Notes: a model not told the origin generated them from the sequence alone. A DNA stretch of 64,000 nucleotides from Chitinophagaceae bacterium (GCA_016719815.1 JADJYK010000001.1:471812-535811); one strand, 5' to 3'. Positions 1-8,745 are shown, numbered from the stretch's first letter. Translations and numbers: made by a program.

Positions 1-84
1 ACCGGCTTCATCAAAAATCTTCTTAATTCCATTTACAGCAGCGGCTGCAAACGGTTTTTCTGTAGCTAATAAAATGGTTGGCAT
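1..84 (-). CDS. serA: D-3-phosphoglycerate dehydrogenase, N-terminal fragment
   Basis: Partial gene running off the left edge; only the first 28 codons are present. The peptide starts MPTILLATEKPFAAAAVNGI, which resembles the N-terminus of the Bacteroidota type of 3-phosphoglycerate dehydrogenase, the NAD-dependent first step of serine synthesis. It lies directly downstream of serC in the same direction, the common serC-serA order in this phylum. The call rests on a short stretch plus synteny, so the identity is likely but not proven. Confidence 0.7.
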   Translation of the reverse strand, partial: MPTILLATEKPFAAAAVNGIKKIFDEAG

Positions 85-143
85 ATACAATCGTTTTAAA
101 AGAAAGGAAGCATTTATTACTTCCTTTCCGTTAATAATTAATA

Positions 144-1217
144 TCAGGCTTTTGAGTTTTCAAATTCTTTCATACAGTCAACTAATGCCTGCACACTTTC
201 CATCGGAAGGGCATTGTAAGTGGATGCACGGAAACCACCCACACTTCTGTGTCCTTTTATGCCTACCATTCCTGCTGCTTTAGCAACGTTCATAAACTCT
301 TCTTCAAGGTGTTTGTATTCTTCTTTCATTACAAAACAGATGTTCATCAGCGACCTTGAATTCTTTTCAACCGTACCCACGAAAATCCTGCTGTTGTCAA
401 TAGCGTCGTAAAGCAGTTTGGCTTTGGCCTGGTTCATTTCCTGTACTTTGGCAATACCGCCAAGGCTCTTTATCCATTTCAGGGTTTCAAGAATGGTAAA
501 TATTGGCAGACAGGGAGGAGTGTTGAACATAGAACCTTCCTTAATATGTGTGCGGTAGTCGAGCATAGTTGGAATATAACGCTCTACTTTACCCAGCATA
601 TCTTCTTTTACAATTACAAAGGTTGCACCGGATGGTCCCAGGTTTTTCTGTGCACCACCATAAATGAGTGCATATTTAGAAACATCAACAGGACGGCTGA
701 AAATATCTGATGACATATCGGCCACCAGTGGAATGGGTGAATCGGGATCGGTAAATATTTCAGTTCCGTAAATGGTATTGTTTGTAGTAATGTGCAGATA
801 ATCTGCATCAGCCGGAATATTCTCAATAGCGGGATAGTAATTAAAGTTCTTATCTGATGAGGAAGATATAACACTTACCTCTCCAAAGCCTTTGGCTTCT
901 TTTATAGCTTTTTTTGCCCACACACCGCTTTCTACATAAGCAGCTTTTTTGTTCATCAGATTATAGGGTACCATGCAAAACTGCAGACTGGCACCACCGC
1001 CTAAGAACAGCACCTGGTAACCTTCAGGTACACCAAGCAACTCTTTAAAGAGTGCAACAGTTTCGTCCATTACGGCCTGGAATTCCTTACTTCTGTGCGA
1101 TACAGAAAGAACAGACATGCCGGTTCCATTAAAATCAAGAATAGCTTTTGCTGTATTTTCAACAGCTATGGCGGGCAAAATGCTGGGGCCTGCATTAAAA
1201 TTGTGAACTTTTTTCAT
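144..1217 (-). CDS. serC: Phosphoserine aminotransferase
   Basis: Class V PLP-dependent aminotransferase that converts 3-phosphohydroxypyruvate and glutamate to phosphoserine in cytosolic serine synthesis; it can also serve pyridoxine synthesis. The protein has 357 residues, the normal family length. It begins with the family-typical HNFNAGPSILP, has TTNNTIYGTE near residue 145 and the PLP-lysine motif YGGAQKN with Lys191. The N-terminal methionine gives an intact family start. It precedes serA with a gap of about 60 bases, so the two are probably co-transcribed. No damage was seen. Confidence 0.96.
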   Translation of the reverse strand: MKKVHNFNAGPSILPAIAVENTAKAILDFNGTGMSVLSVSHRSKEFQAVMDETVALFKELLGVPEGYQVLFLGGGASLQFCMVPYNLMNKKAAYVESGVWAKKAIKEAKGFGEVSVISSSSDKNFNYYPAIENIPADADYLHITTNNTIYGTEIFTDPDSPIPLVADMSSDIFSRPVDVSKYALIYGGAQKNLGPSGATFVIVKEDMLGKVERYIPTMLDYRTHIKEGSMFNTPPCLPIFTILETLKWIKSLGGIAKVQEMNQAKAKLLYDAIDNSRIFVGTVEKNSRSLMNICFVMKEEYKHLEEEFMNVAKAAGMVGIKGHRSVGGFRASTYNALPMESVQALVDCMKEFENSKA

Positions 1218-1322
1218 CGTTTAACTATTTTTTGTTGAAGAATAGCGTTTTAGATTACATGACAAAATAAATACTAATAACCGTTAGCCTGTATGATTAT
1301 TGACAGGCGGCTATATGAGTAT

Positions 1323-1392
1323 AGTAATGCCGGGCGGTTTTACAACGATGTAATTCCGACAAAGAAGAACTTCTAAATGACAGTAATGCCGG
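1323..1392. repeat. Short direct repeat between serC and gltX
   Basis: The 11-mer AGTAATGCCGG occurs at 1323-1333 and again at 1382-1392, each followed by a loosely similar stretch ending in GATTCC or similar. It fills the 199-base gap between gltX and serC. No gene or clear promoter was seen there; meaning unknown. Confidence 0.3.
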
Positions 1393-1416
1393 TTTTTGGA
1401 CAGATGCGATTCCCCC

Positions 1417-2938
1417 TTACAGTATGGAAAGAGTATGTTCAATTCTTTTAATTGTTTCATCTTTCCCGATTATTGCCGCAATTTCAAACACACCAGGGCC
1501 AAATTTTCCGCCCACCAGCATTATGCGGAAGGGCAGCATCAGATCACCAGGTTTTAAATCGTTGGCAGCAGCAATTTCCTTAAAGTTATTTTCAAGCGTA
1601 TGCGTATGCCAGTCTGGAGATAACTGGTAATTACGGATCAGCTCCACAAAAAACATTTGTCTTGCCTCATTCCATTTAGGCTTTATTGCATCAAGATCAA
1701 TACTGCCTGGGGTATTAAAAAAGAATGAAGATTGCTGAACAAAATCAGTTAGTAAGGTACATCTGTCTTTTATCAGGCCAATTACCTTTTCCAATAGCCT
1801 GTCATCAGTAACAATAATGTTACTTTTTTCAAGCAAGATTCTGACTTCTGGCTTCAGATATCCGGCATCGGATCTTTTTATCCATTCGTGGTTGAACCAT
1901 TTTGCTTTTTCATAATCGAATTTTGCGCCGGCGCTGTGTACCCTCTCCATCGAGAATTTTTCAATCAGTTCGCCTTTGTAGAACACTTCCTGTTCACTGC
2001 CATCATTCCAGCCAAGCAGTGCCAGTAAATTGATAAATGCCTCCGGCAGAAATCCTTTTTCTTTAAATCCTTCTGTTAGGTCGCCAGTGTTCGGGTCTGC
2101 CCAGTTCATCGCAAAAACAGGGAAGCCGTATTTTGCCCCGTCTCTTTTACTCAGTTTACCGCTTGGCCCCAGTATCAGCGGGAAATGTGCCCAGTATGGC
2201 ATATTCTCTAATCCGAAAAGATACTTCCAGAGCAGGATATGCACAGGGGCCGAAGGCAGCCACTCTTCACCCCGAAAGGCATGGCTTATCTGCATCAGGT
2301 AATCGTCAACTACCACAGCAAGGTGATAGGTTGGCATGCCATCTGCTTTCAGCAGCACTTTATCGTCCACCAAAGAGGTGTCAAAACTTACTTCTCCCCG
2401 AATCATATCTGTAAAGGTTACTGTTTCATGTTCGGGCATTTTTATCCTTACCACATGACGGGTGCCTTCCGCCAGCAGGCTTTGTGTCTCTTCTGCAGAA
2501 AGAGTGAGAGAATTCCGCATCTTCATACGGATGGTATGATCGTATTGGGGGGAAGGATTGTGCTCCATTTTGTAATCATGCCGCATTTTTTCCAGCTCTT
2601 CCGGGGTATCAAAGGCATAGTAAGCAAAACCCTCTTTTACTAATTGCTCAGCATATTTGCGGTACGTTTCTTTTCTTTCGCTTTGCCTGTAAGGGCCAAA
2701 GCTTCCGCCATGCTGAACGCTTTCATCAGGTTCCAGTCCACACCATTTTAATGTATCAAAAATGTATTCTTCTGCGCCGGAAACAAATCTTGTCTGATCG
2801 GTGTCTTCTATGCGAACGATAAAATCGCCGCCGTATTTCTTAGCAAAAAGATAGTTATATAAAACTGTTCTTACGCCGCCCAGGTGTAACCCACCGGTTG
2901 GACTTGGTGCAAAACGCACCCTTACTTTTTTTATCCAT
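1417..2938 (-). CDS. gltX: Glutamyl-tRNA synthetase
   Basis: Class I aminoacyl-tRNA synthetase that charges tRNA-Glu. The HIGH-type motif is PSPTGGLHLGG at the N-terminus and the KMSKS-type motif is GKLSKRDG near the middle; total length is about 505 residues, normal for the family. The uninterrupted frame begins only at a GTG just before RFAPSPTGG. An ATG at 2938 lies one base out of frame across a run of seven T (2925-2931 on the plus strand). With six, the start would read MDKKVRVRFAPSPTGG, the expected family N-terminus, so an inserted base in the run is the likely cause. Confidence 0.94.
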
Positions 2939-2944
2939 AGAATA

Positions 2945-2952
2945 CAAAGATA
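2945..2952 (-). promoter_or_regulatory. -7 promoter element of gltX
   Basis: TATCTTTG on the minus strand, an exact match to the Bacteroidota -7 consensus TAnnTTTG. Its last G is only 6 bases before the inferred ATG at 2938, so the transcript would be leaderless or nearly so. Confidence 0.55.
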
Positions 2953-3027
2953 AAATGACTGTGACAGGCCGTAAAATGATTTTGTACGATGTTTATTTCT
3001 AATTGTTTGTTGATTTTATTCCTTAAC

Positions 3028-3035
3028 TATCTTTG
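3028..3035 (+). promoter_or_regulatory. -7 promoter element of the deacetylase gene
   Basis: TATCTTTG matches TAnnTTTG exactly, with a TTTG at 3006-3009 spaced 18 bases upstream as a -33 element. The ATG at 3041 follows the final G by five bases, which suggests a leaderless message if that ATG is used; an alternative ATG lies at 3086. Confidence 0.55.
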
Positions 3036-3040
3036 CAGGC

Positions 3041-3760
3041 ATGACCTTCATACCTCCGCATTATCTGAAAGCAAAGAAAAATGCGATGTTTTCTTTTTTC
3101 AGAAAAGATCATTTCCTGGTGAAAACACCATGGTGGCTTAAGAAACTTTTTCCTGGTTGTTTATGGGATATGCCCAAAAAGGATAAAACACTTTACCTCA
3201 CATTTGATGATGGTCCGCATCCAACTATTACACCATTTATTTTGGAACAATTGCAAAAGCATAATGCAAAAGCAACATTTTTCTGCATTGGTGATAATGT
3301 GATAAAATATCCTGAAGTTTTCAGGCAAATTCTGGCTGCAGGTCATTCTGTTGGCAACCATACCCAGCACCATATTAACGGGTGGAAGGTTGAAGACGAC
3401 CAGTATATATCTGAAATTGAGGAAGCAGACACTTATATTCTGAGCTCTTTGTTCAGGCCACCATATGGAAGAATGAAACGTACGCAACTTAGAAAATTAA
3501 AAGAGAAACACCCGGAAACAAAAGTGGTGATGTGGAATGTACTGGCTGGTGACTGGGTGCAGGATTTACATCCGGAAAAATGTTTCAGAAGAGTAAAGAA
3601 GCATGTTTCAAGAGGAGACATTATTGTTTTTCATGATAGTGAAAAGGCCTGGGACAGGATGAGCTATGCTGTGCCGTTGTTGTTGGATGAATTATCCCAG
3701 AAAGGTTACAGATTTGAACGTATTAAATCGGAAAAGACCAGGCATCCGCTGGTACATTAG
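3041..3760 (+). CDS. Polysaccharide deacetylase family protein (NodB domain)
   Basis: Predicted carbohydrate esterase family 4 deacetylase of 239 residues. Motif 1 is LTFDDGPHP, motif 2 is GNHTQHH and motif 3 is RPPYGR; these hold the metal-binding Asp and His residues and the catalytic base of the family. Such enzymes remove N-acetyl groups from peptidoglycan or other envelope glycans; the substrate cannot be told here. No signal peptide is evident, but a basic and aromatic segment near residue 30 could associate with the membrane. An internal ATG at 3086 (MFSFFRKDHF) is an alternative start. Confidence 0.88.
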   Translation: MTFIPPHYLKAKKNAMFSFFRKDHFLVKTPWWLKKLFPGCLWDMPKKDKTLYLTFDDGPHPTITPFILEQLQKHNAKATFFCIGDNVIKYPEVFRQILAAGHSVGNHTQHHINGWKVEDDQYISEIEEADTYILSSLFRPPYGRMKRTQLRKLKEKHPETKVVMWNVLAGDWVQDLHPEKCFRRVKKHVSRGDIIVFHDSEKAWDRMSYAVPLLLDELSQKGYRFERIKSEKTRHPLVH

Positions 3761-3814
3761 ATAGAATAGTTAAGAAGGATTAGGTGAAAACACCTATGCG
3801 AATATTTAAAAATT

Positions 3815-3843
3815 GGGCCGGGGTAGAAACCCTGGCCCGTTTT
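3815..3843 (+). terminator. Intrinsic terminator after the deacetylase gene
   Basis: GGGCCGGGG and CCCTGGCCC form a nine-pair stem with one G-U pair around a six-base loop, followed by GTTTTT. A smaller AGGTG/CACCT hairpin precedes it at 3782-3794. Confidence 0.7.
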
Positions 3844-3891
3844 TAATCCGTACCCTATGAAAACTGGTTTAAAGGTATAATATTTTTTTAA

Positions 3892-4806
3892 TTACGGCAA
3901 AGTAATTTGATGAGAAACTCCATTCACTGTCAGAACCGCCTGATTGTCGCATTGTCCTGCGCCAAAATTCAGGTAGGCAATATATTGACTGGCCGTAGTA
4001 GTGTTTACCCGTACCGTTTTAATCACACCTCTCACAATCCAGCGGCAGGTCATTCTCCTGACAAGAGGTTCAGTAATGTTTGATTCCCAGCCAACAAGCA
4101 GGTTGTTACGTAAAACCTGGCCACGGGCATTACCTTCAATCTTGAATATATCATCAAGCGGACCAGGTGTTGCTACGCCTTCAAAATGAGTAATATATTT
4201 TGTGCTGTTCCAGCGAACGTAATTCCCATTTGGTTTTGTCAGTTTTCCGTCAGTTACTGTGGCTTTAAATCTTCTCATGTTGGCAGGAGTTGTCGCTGCT
4301 GTAACATTTTCAACTCGGTGTGCACCTTCAACCTTAACACTGTCAACATAATGATTTTCAAAGCTTGTTTCAGCAACAGCACCGGGCACAATCATTCTGT
4401 TGGTATATACAGTTATTACTTTTCCGCGGCGTACATGGCCATCAGGGCCTGTACAACCAACATTACCAAAGTCAACCACTATTTTTACCGGGAAAGGCGT
4501 GTTGTTGGGGTGTGTAATGGTAACGGTAAAGCACCTTGGCACAGGGGTCAGGCTGTCAGTTCTTCCAAAGAAAACGCCACTTCCCGAATTGCCTACTTCA
4601 TCGTTTGCACCCATCACATCATCAAAAAGATTGTCAAAAATTACTTCAGCCTGAGCATCGGCTTCGCCGGAAGCTTTTGATGCTTCTTGTTCCTGTTGTT
4701 CACTGGTGCCATTCTGACTATCTTCTTTCTGACAGGAAACAAAAAACAACATACTGATAAACAGTGTGATGGCTGATGTTTTTACAGTGTTAAAACTCAG
4801 TTTCAT
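3892..4806 (-). CDS. Secreted lipoprotein of unknown function
   Basis: 304-residue protein that I do not recognise. It has a lipoprotein signal peptide ending in the lipobox FFVSC with Cys25, followed by a Glu, Gln and Ala-rich low-complexity stretch (roughly residues 27-55) that looks like a flexible tether. The remainder is rich in Thr, Val and Asn and looks beta-rich. Cys residues in RCFTVTI, GCTGPDG, MTCRWIV and GQCDN could form disulfides. It lies convergent to the deacetylase gene, separated by a terminator, and divergent from the TatD gene. Probably on the outer membrane; role unknown. Confidence 0.75.
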   Translation of the reverse strand: MKLSFNTVKTSAITLFISMLFFVSCQKEDSQNGTSEQQEQEASKASGEADAQAEVIFDNLFDDVMGANDEVGNSGSGVFFGRTDSLTPVPRCFTVTITHPNNTPFPVKIVVDFGNVGCTGPDGHVRRGKVITVYTNRMIVPGAVAETSFENHYVDSVKVEGAHRVENVTAATTPANMRRFKATVTDGKLTKPNGNYVRWNSTKYITHFEGVATPGPLDDIFKIEGNARGQVLRNNLLVGWESNITEPLVRRMTCRWIVRGVIKTVRVNTTTASQYIAYLNFGAGQCDNQAVLTVNGVSHQITLP

Positions 4807-4918
4807 GTTTTGGGTTTTATAATTGTTTATTAAAATTAACGCTAATTGGACGCTTCAGGCTCTTAAAAGTTTAAAAGAATCATAATTTTTTATTGAGTTT
4901 TGCGGCGAAAATAGTCAC

Positions 4919-5686
4919 ATGAAATTTATTGATACACATTCGCATATTTATTTGCCTGAATTTAATAATGACAGGAACAGCATTATTTATTTTGCTGAAA
5001 AAGAGTCAGTTAGCAAAATATTCTTACCTGCAATCGATGCGGCGACACATGAACAAATGCTAGAAACAGAGATAGAATATCCGGAAGTCTGTGTAGCCAT
5101 GATGGGGCTGCATCCTTGTTCGGTAAAAGAAAATTACCTGGATGAACTGAAAATTGCCCGTCATTATCTGGAAAAAAGAAGATTTATTGCAGTTGGGGAG
5201 ATTGGCCTTGATTTTTACTGGGATAAAACTTTCACAGCTGAGCAGTACAAAGCTTTTCATGAACAGGTTGAATGGGCAAAGCATTTTGATATTCCGGTTG
5301 TGATTCATTCCCGTAATTCAACTGATGAGTGTATAGATGTGGTGAAAGAACATCAAAACGGAAAATTGAAAGGAGTATTTCATTGCTTTTCAGGAAATGC
5401 TGAACAGGCAAAGAAAATTATTGAACTTGATTTATATCTTGGCATTGGAGGGGTGCTTACATTTAAAAATTCGGGGCTTGACAAAGCAATTGAAGATATT
5501 GACCTTTCTCACTTAGTGCTTGAGACGGATGCACCTTATTTAGCCCCGGTGCCATTTCGTGGAAAGCGGAATGAGCCCTCTTACTTAAAATATGTGGTGC
5601 AGAAACTGGCGGAAGTAAAATCTGTAACCGTTGAAGAGGTGGCGGCTGTTACAACGGCAAATGCCGAAAATTTATTCGGATGCTAA
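4919..5686 (+). CDS. TatD family metal-dependent hydrolase (DNase)
   Basis: 255-residue amidohydrolase-fold protein of the TatD/YcfH family, metal-dependent nucleases that act in DNA repair and 3' exonuclease processing. The metal site is visible as DTHSHIYLPE (His7 and His9), GEIGLDFYWD, VVIHSRNSTDE, FHCFSG and ETDAPYLAPVPFRGK. Length and the MKFIDTHSH start are typical. A GAGTTTTG promoter-like element at 4895-4902 sits 17 bases before the ATG. It stands alone and runs toward tRNA-Ser. Confidence 0.92.
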   Translation: MKFIDTHSHIYLPEFNNDRNSIIYFAEKESVSKIFLPAIDAATHEQMLETEIEYPEVCVAMMGLHPCSVKENYLDELKIARHYLEKRRFIAVGEIGLDFYWDKTFTAEQYKAFHEQVEWAKHFDIPVVIHSRNSTDECIDVVKEHQNGKLKGVFHCFSGNAEQAKKIIELDLYLGIGGVLTFKNSGLDKAIEDIDLSHLVLETDAPYLAPVPFRGKRNEPSYLKYVVQKLAEVKSVTVEEVAAVTTANAENLFGC

Positions 5687-5698
5687 AAATTGAACCAG

Positions 5699-5706
5699 TA
5701 TTTTTG
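5699..5706 (+). promoter_or_regulatory. -7 promoter element of tRNA-Ser
   Basis: TATTTTTG fits TAnnTTTG and its last G is 15 bases before the first base of the mature tRNA, so transcription would begin just upstream of the tRNA. It follows the tatD stop codon by 12 bases. Confidence 0.5.
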
Positions 5707-5720
5707 CTACCCTCATTTAC

Positions 5721-5808
5721 GGAGACCTGCTCGAGTGGTTGAAGAGGCACGCCTGGAAAGTGTGTATACTCCTAAAGGGTATCGAGGGTTCGAATCCCTC
5801 GGTCTCCG
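5721..5808 (+). tRNA. tRNA-Ser (GGA)
   Basis: Class II tRNA with a long variable arm. The acceptor stem is GGAGACC paired with GGTCTCC, the anticodon loop is CTGGAAA giving anticodon GGA (reads UCC and UCU), and the T arm is GAGGGTTCGAATCCCTC. Discriminator base G fits serine. Only CA, not CCA, follows in the DNA, so CCA is completed after transcription. Confidence 0.96.
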
Positions 5809-5850
5809 CATAACAAAACATCCTCCAATCAGGAGGATGTTTTGTTATGC
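5808..5850. terminator. Perfect 19-bp inverted repeat, bidirectional terminator
   Basis: Positions 5808-5826 and 5832-5850 are exact reverse complements around the five-base loop AATCA. The stem contains ACATCCTCC and GGAGGATGT with A and T tracts on its outer part, so it could end transcription from both the tRNA and the convergent DUF983 operon. It starts at the tRNA discriminator base. Confidence 0.75.
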
Positions 5851-5865
5851 ATAGTTATAATTTGA

Positions 5866-6297
5866 TTACTCCTTCGGCAAGTAAACCGGGCTGTTCTTCT
5901 TCCAGTTGGGGTCGTATTTTACAAACCATGAAATCCAGAGGCTGCGGCTCAGGCGCATCAGCCAGGGTTGCAGCAGCAACAGCAGCACCGCATTAAATGC
6001 CAGCCAGTAAAAAAAACGGTTGTCGTTGGTTGACATGCCAATAATTACAAACCAGGCAATAAAACTGGCTACACTGATGGCCACCGTGGTGGCATAACTT
6101 ACATAGCCGGTTCCATAGTAGAACCCAACTTCTATTTCAGTTGGCTGGTTGCATACGGCACATCTCTCATGCATTTCGGTATTTTTGCTAAGCCTGATGG
6201 AGACCGGGTTCTTAAATAATTTTCCTTCTCTGCATCTTGGGCAGCGGCAGGTAAGTGCCGAGGCAAGATAACCTCTCACTGTTTTTTTATCAGCCAT
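5866..6297 (-). CDS. DUF983 family membrane protein
   Basis: 143-residue protein with the DUF983 zinc-ribbon-like start CRCPRCREGKLF, a second cysteine pair CAVCNQP near residue 47, and two hydrophobic helices from about residue 60 to 115. Function of DUF983 proteins is not established. It is the last gene of a compact minus-strand operon (membrane protein, DUF6132 protein, thioredoxin, DUF983) and starts one base after the thioredoxin stop codon. The operon carries a Crp/Fnr box at its promoter, which places it with the sulfur and thiol genes. Confidence 0.88.
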   Translation of the reverse strand: MADKKTVRGYLASALTCRCPRCREGKLFKNPVSIRLSKNTEMHERCAVCNQPTEIEVGFYYGTGYVSYATTVAISVASFIAWFVIIGMSTNDNRFFYWLAFNAVLLLLLQPWLMRLSRSLWISWFVKYDPNWKKNSPVYLPKE

Positions 6298-6298
6298 G

Positions 6299-6622
6299 CT
6301 ATGGTTTTTGTGTGTATTGTTCGATTATCTGTTGCAATTGTGCTGCCTGCACCACACCGGATTGTCTCCACAGCGTTTTTCCGTTTTGAAAAACGATCAA
6401 TGTGGGCACACTCTGTACGTTATAGGCATTAGCCGCAGCGGGACTTCTGTCAATATCAATTTTTAATATCCGCACATTATCTCCCATTCGCTGGTGCAGT
6501 TGCTCCAGTATGGGTTTCATCATTTTGCAGGGGCCGCACCATTCGGCTGAAAAATCAACAAGCACAGGAGTGCTTCCGTTGATAATTTCCCCAAAGGTTT
6601 CTTTCTTACTCGTTGTTGTCAT
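6299..6622 (-). CDS. Thioredoxin
   Basis: 107-residue thioredoxin-fold protein with the redox motif AEWCGPCKMMKP and the cis-proline stretch SVPTLIVF. It has no signal peptide, so it works in the cytosol as a disulfide reductant. Its start overlaps the end of the DUF6132 gene by 17 bases, which indicates translational coupling. It is one of three WCGPC thioredoxins in this island, besides a TlpA-type lipoprotein; membership in the Crp/Fnr-controlled operon suggests a role in thiol or persulfide turnover. Confidence 0.93.
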   Translation of the reverse strand: MTTTSKKETFGEIINGSTPVLVDFSAEWCGPCKMMKPILEQLHQRMGDNVRILKIDIDRSPAAANAYNVQSVPTLIVFQNGKTLWRQSGVVQAAQLQQIIEQYTQKP

Positions 6623-6836
6623 CTTCCGGTTTCTTTTTTTGCTCTTTCTTAAACATACTAAATACTAATCCGCCCATTAAAGCACCGTATGCAGTGCTGT
6701 TATGCCACTTTGATGTAATGGCACAAGTACCGCTGCTACAGCCAACCTGTTGCCAGTAAAAATAACCACCAACGGCACCAATTATTACACCGGCAATAGC
6801 CAGTTTGTTATTTAGAACCCAATTCTTCATATTCAA
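6606..6836 (-). CDS. DUF6132 family small membrane protein
   Basis: 76-residue protein with one clear membrane helix near the N-terminus (LAIAGVIIGAVGGYFYW) and the family pattern GCSSGTCAITS followed by TAYGALMGG, the latter a second short hydrophobic segment. The two cysteines of GCSSGTC resemble a thiol or metal-binding site; function is unknown. The tail is charged (KKEQKKKPEDD). Start may be the Met at 6836 or at 6830. It overlaps both neighbours in the operon, upstream by 29 bases and downstream by 17. Confidence 0.8.
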   Translation of the reverse strand: MNMKNWVLNNKLAIAGVIIGAVGGYFYWQQVGCSSGTCAITSKWHNSTAYGALMGGLVFSMFKKEQKKKPEDDNNE

Positions 6837-7065
6837 TATTTTCTGTTACGGGTGTTGTATCTTTTTTTGACGGAGGCGCATAACAGGCACCGCCTGCACA
6901 ACAAACCCCATCTGTTAACAGGCCAAAAGCTGTAAAAAATACGCCCAGCACTATTCCAAAAGTCTGGCCTTCTGCTATGCCTGATTGCAAAACTAATATA
7001 CCCAAGATCACCCTTACAAATTTTAAGGCCGTCCATCCGCTTTTTAACCGTTCTAAAACACTCAT
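6808..7065 (-). CDS. Small membrane protein with a CCAGGAC cysteine motif
   Basis: 85-residue protein that I do not recognise by family. Start chosen at the Met of MSVLERLKSG (7065); an upstream in-frame Met at 7098 would place the start within the -7 promoter region, so it is rejected. Two hydrophobic helices span roughly residues 17-55, followed by GVCCAGGACY, three cysteines suited to metal or sulfur binding, and a polar tail. It is the first gene of the Crp/Fnr-boxed operon leading to a DUF6132 protein, thioredoxin and DUF983. Confidence 0.65.
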   Translation of the reverse strand: MSVLERLKSGWTALKFVRVILGILVLQSGIAEGQTFGIVLGVFFTAFGLLTDGVCCAGGACYAPPSKKDTTPVTENIEYEELGSK

Positions 7066-7078
7066 TTTTTGTTTTTTA

Positions 7079-7122
7079 CAAATTTCACCTTGTACCATCA
7101 GGAATGCTGTGACAATAGTTAC
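7079..7122 (-). promoter_or_regulatory. Crp/Fnr box and promoter of the membrane protein-thioredoxin operon
   Basis: Box GTGACAATAGTTAC at 7109-7122 (GTGA-N6-TTAC, one mismatch to the palindrome), within the longer near-palindrome CTGTGACAATAGTTACAG. The -7 element on the minus strand is GAAATTTG at 7086-7079. The box centre is 36.5 bp before the last G of the -7 element, the same distance as at the other six island promoters. Confidence 0.75.
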
Positions 7123-7224
7123 AGACTATGACTGTTAAAACTTGTTACACGCCTTGTCTTTGGAAATTTGTTTTTCAGAATGACAAATATCAATTTTTCA
7201 ACGACATTAATCCAATTATTTTGT

Positions 7225-7268
7225 GTGATAATACATACAAACAAAAGTTTAGCTGTGCTGCATATTTG
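7225..7268 (+). promoter_or_regulatory. Crp/Fnr box and promoter of the first MBL-rhodanese gene
   Basis: Weak box GTGATAATACATAC at 7225-7238 (left half perfect, right half two mismatches) and -7 element CATATTTG at 7261-7268. Centre-to-G distance is 36.5 bp. The box is the poorest of the set and is called mainly because of its exact placement. Confidence 0.55.
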
Positions 7269-7300
7269 TATTTTCCTGTTAACCACCAAAATGAATGATT

Positions 7301-8725
7301 ATGAAAGTTGAACAAATTTACACGGGCTGCCTGGCCGAGGCTGCTTATTATATTGAAAGCAATGGAGAGGCAGCCATCATTGATCCATTAAGAGAAACAA
7401 AACCATATATTGACAAAGCAGGACGTAACGCTGCAAAAATTAAGTATATTCTCGAGACACACTTTCATGCTGATTTTGTGAGTGGGCACATTGACTTAGC
7501 CAGGAAAACCGGTGCAACAATTGTTTTTGGTCCAACGGCTGCTCCCGGTTATGCTGCTCATGTTGCCAAGGATGATGAAGAACTGAAACTGGGAAATGTA
7601 ACTATTAAAGTGTTGCATACACCCGGCCACACGATGGAGTCAACTACCTATTTGCTGAAAGATGAGGAAGGAAATGATTATTGCATTTTCACCGGCGATA
7701 CACTTTTTATTGGCGATGTGGGCCGGCCCGACCTTGTGCAGAAAGTAAAAGCGGATATAACGCCGCAAATATTGGGAGGACACTTATTTGATTCGCTTCG
7801 TAATAAAATAATGCCGTTGGGTGATGACGTTATTGTTTATCCGGGACATGGAGCCGGCAGTGCCTGCGGAAAAAACATGAGCCGGGAAACAAGTGATACG
7901 TTGGGACATCAGAAGGCAAATAATTATGCGCTGCGGGCCAATATGACAAAGGAGGAGTTTATTAAAGAAGTTACTGATGGCCTGGTGGAACCACCGCAAT
8001 ATTTTCCATTTAATGTACTCATGAATTTGAAAGGAGGATTAGACAGCATTGATAACATCATTGAAAAGGGAACTCATGCTTTAAATGCAAAAGAATTTTT
8101 AACTGCATGGGAGAGTACAGAGGCGTTGGTGCTGGATACAAGAAGCAAGGATGCTTTTGCCGCCGAACATATACCGGGCTCCATCTTTATAGGCGTGGAT
8201 GATACATTTGCTCCCTGGGTGGGCACTTTGATTACTGATTTGAAGACACCCATTCTGTTTATTGCCGATGAGGGCAAAGAGGAAGAAGTAGTTATCCGGT
8301 TATCAAGAGTGGGTTATGATAATGCGATTGGCTACCTCAAGGGTGGTATTCCTGCGTGGAAAGAAGCTGGCTTTGAAACTGACCGTCTTCATGAAATTAC
8401 TCCAAAGGATTTTGACATACTGTATGAGGCAGATAACACTCACACTAACCTGGTTGATGCAAGGAGAAAAAGTGAGTATGACTCAGAACACCTGGTGGGG
8501 GCAATTAATTTCCCACTGGATTTTATTAATCAGAATATGTCGCAACTTGACAAAGAAAAGAAGTATTTCATTCATTGTGCCGGAGGTTATCGCTCAGTAA
8601 TTATGTGTTCCATTCTTAAAGCCAGGGGATTTGGACACCTGGTAAATATCCGGGGAGGTTTTAAGGCATTAAGCCAAACCGGGTTGAAGAAGACAAGATA
8701 TGTAAAACCTACAACGCTGTTATAG
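7301..8725 (+). CDS. Metallo-beta-lactamase/rhodanese fusion, persulfide dioxygenase-like
   Basis: 474-residue cytosolic protein. The N-terminal metallo-beta-lactamase domain has THFHADFVSGH (His54, His56, Asp58), HTPGHTMES and GDTLFIGDVGRPD, as in ETHE1-type persulfide dioxygenases that oxidise glutathione or bacillithiol persulfide to sulfite. Two rhodanese-like domains follow: the first (about 260-355) lacks a catalytic cysteine, having ILFIADEGKEE at that site; the second has HCAGGYRS with the catalytic Cys. The start MKVEQIYTGC at 7301 matches the paralogue at 18548. It has its own Crp/Fnr-boxed promoter. With the rhodaneses and flavoprotein nearby it suggests sulfide or persulfide detoxification. 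Confidence 0.9.
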   Translation: MKVEQIYTGCLAEAAYYIESNGEAAIIDPLRETKPYIDKAGRNAAKIKYILETHFHADFVSGHIDLARKTGATIVFGPTAAPGYAAHVAKDDEELKLGNVTIKVLHTPGHTMESTTYLLKDEEGNDYCIFTGDTLFIGDVGRPDLVQKVKADITPQILGGHLFDSLRNKIMPLGDDVIVYPGHGAGSACGKNMSRETSDTLGHQKANNYALRANMTKEEFIKEVTDGLVEPPQYFPFNVLMNLKGGLDSIDNIIEKGTHALNAKEFLTAWESTEALVLDTRSKDAFAAEHIPGSIFIGVDDTFAPWVGTLITDLKTPILFIADEGKEEEVVIRLSRVGYDNAIGYLKGGIPAWKEAGFETDRLHEITPKDFDILYEADNTHTNLVDARRKSEYDSEHLVGAINFPLDFINQNMSQLDKEKKYFIHCAGGYRSVIMCSILKARGFGHLVNIRGGFKALSQTGLKKTRYVKPTTLL

Positions 8726-8745
8726 ATTACTTATTTGTTATTATT

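Noticed and set aside
2239..2643. A 134-codon plus-strand open frame opposite gltX
   Set aside because: Antisense shadow of gltX with no promoter and no family character.
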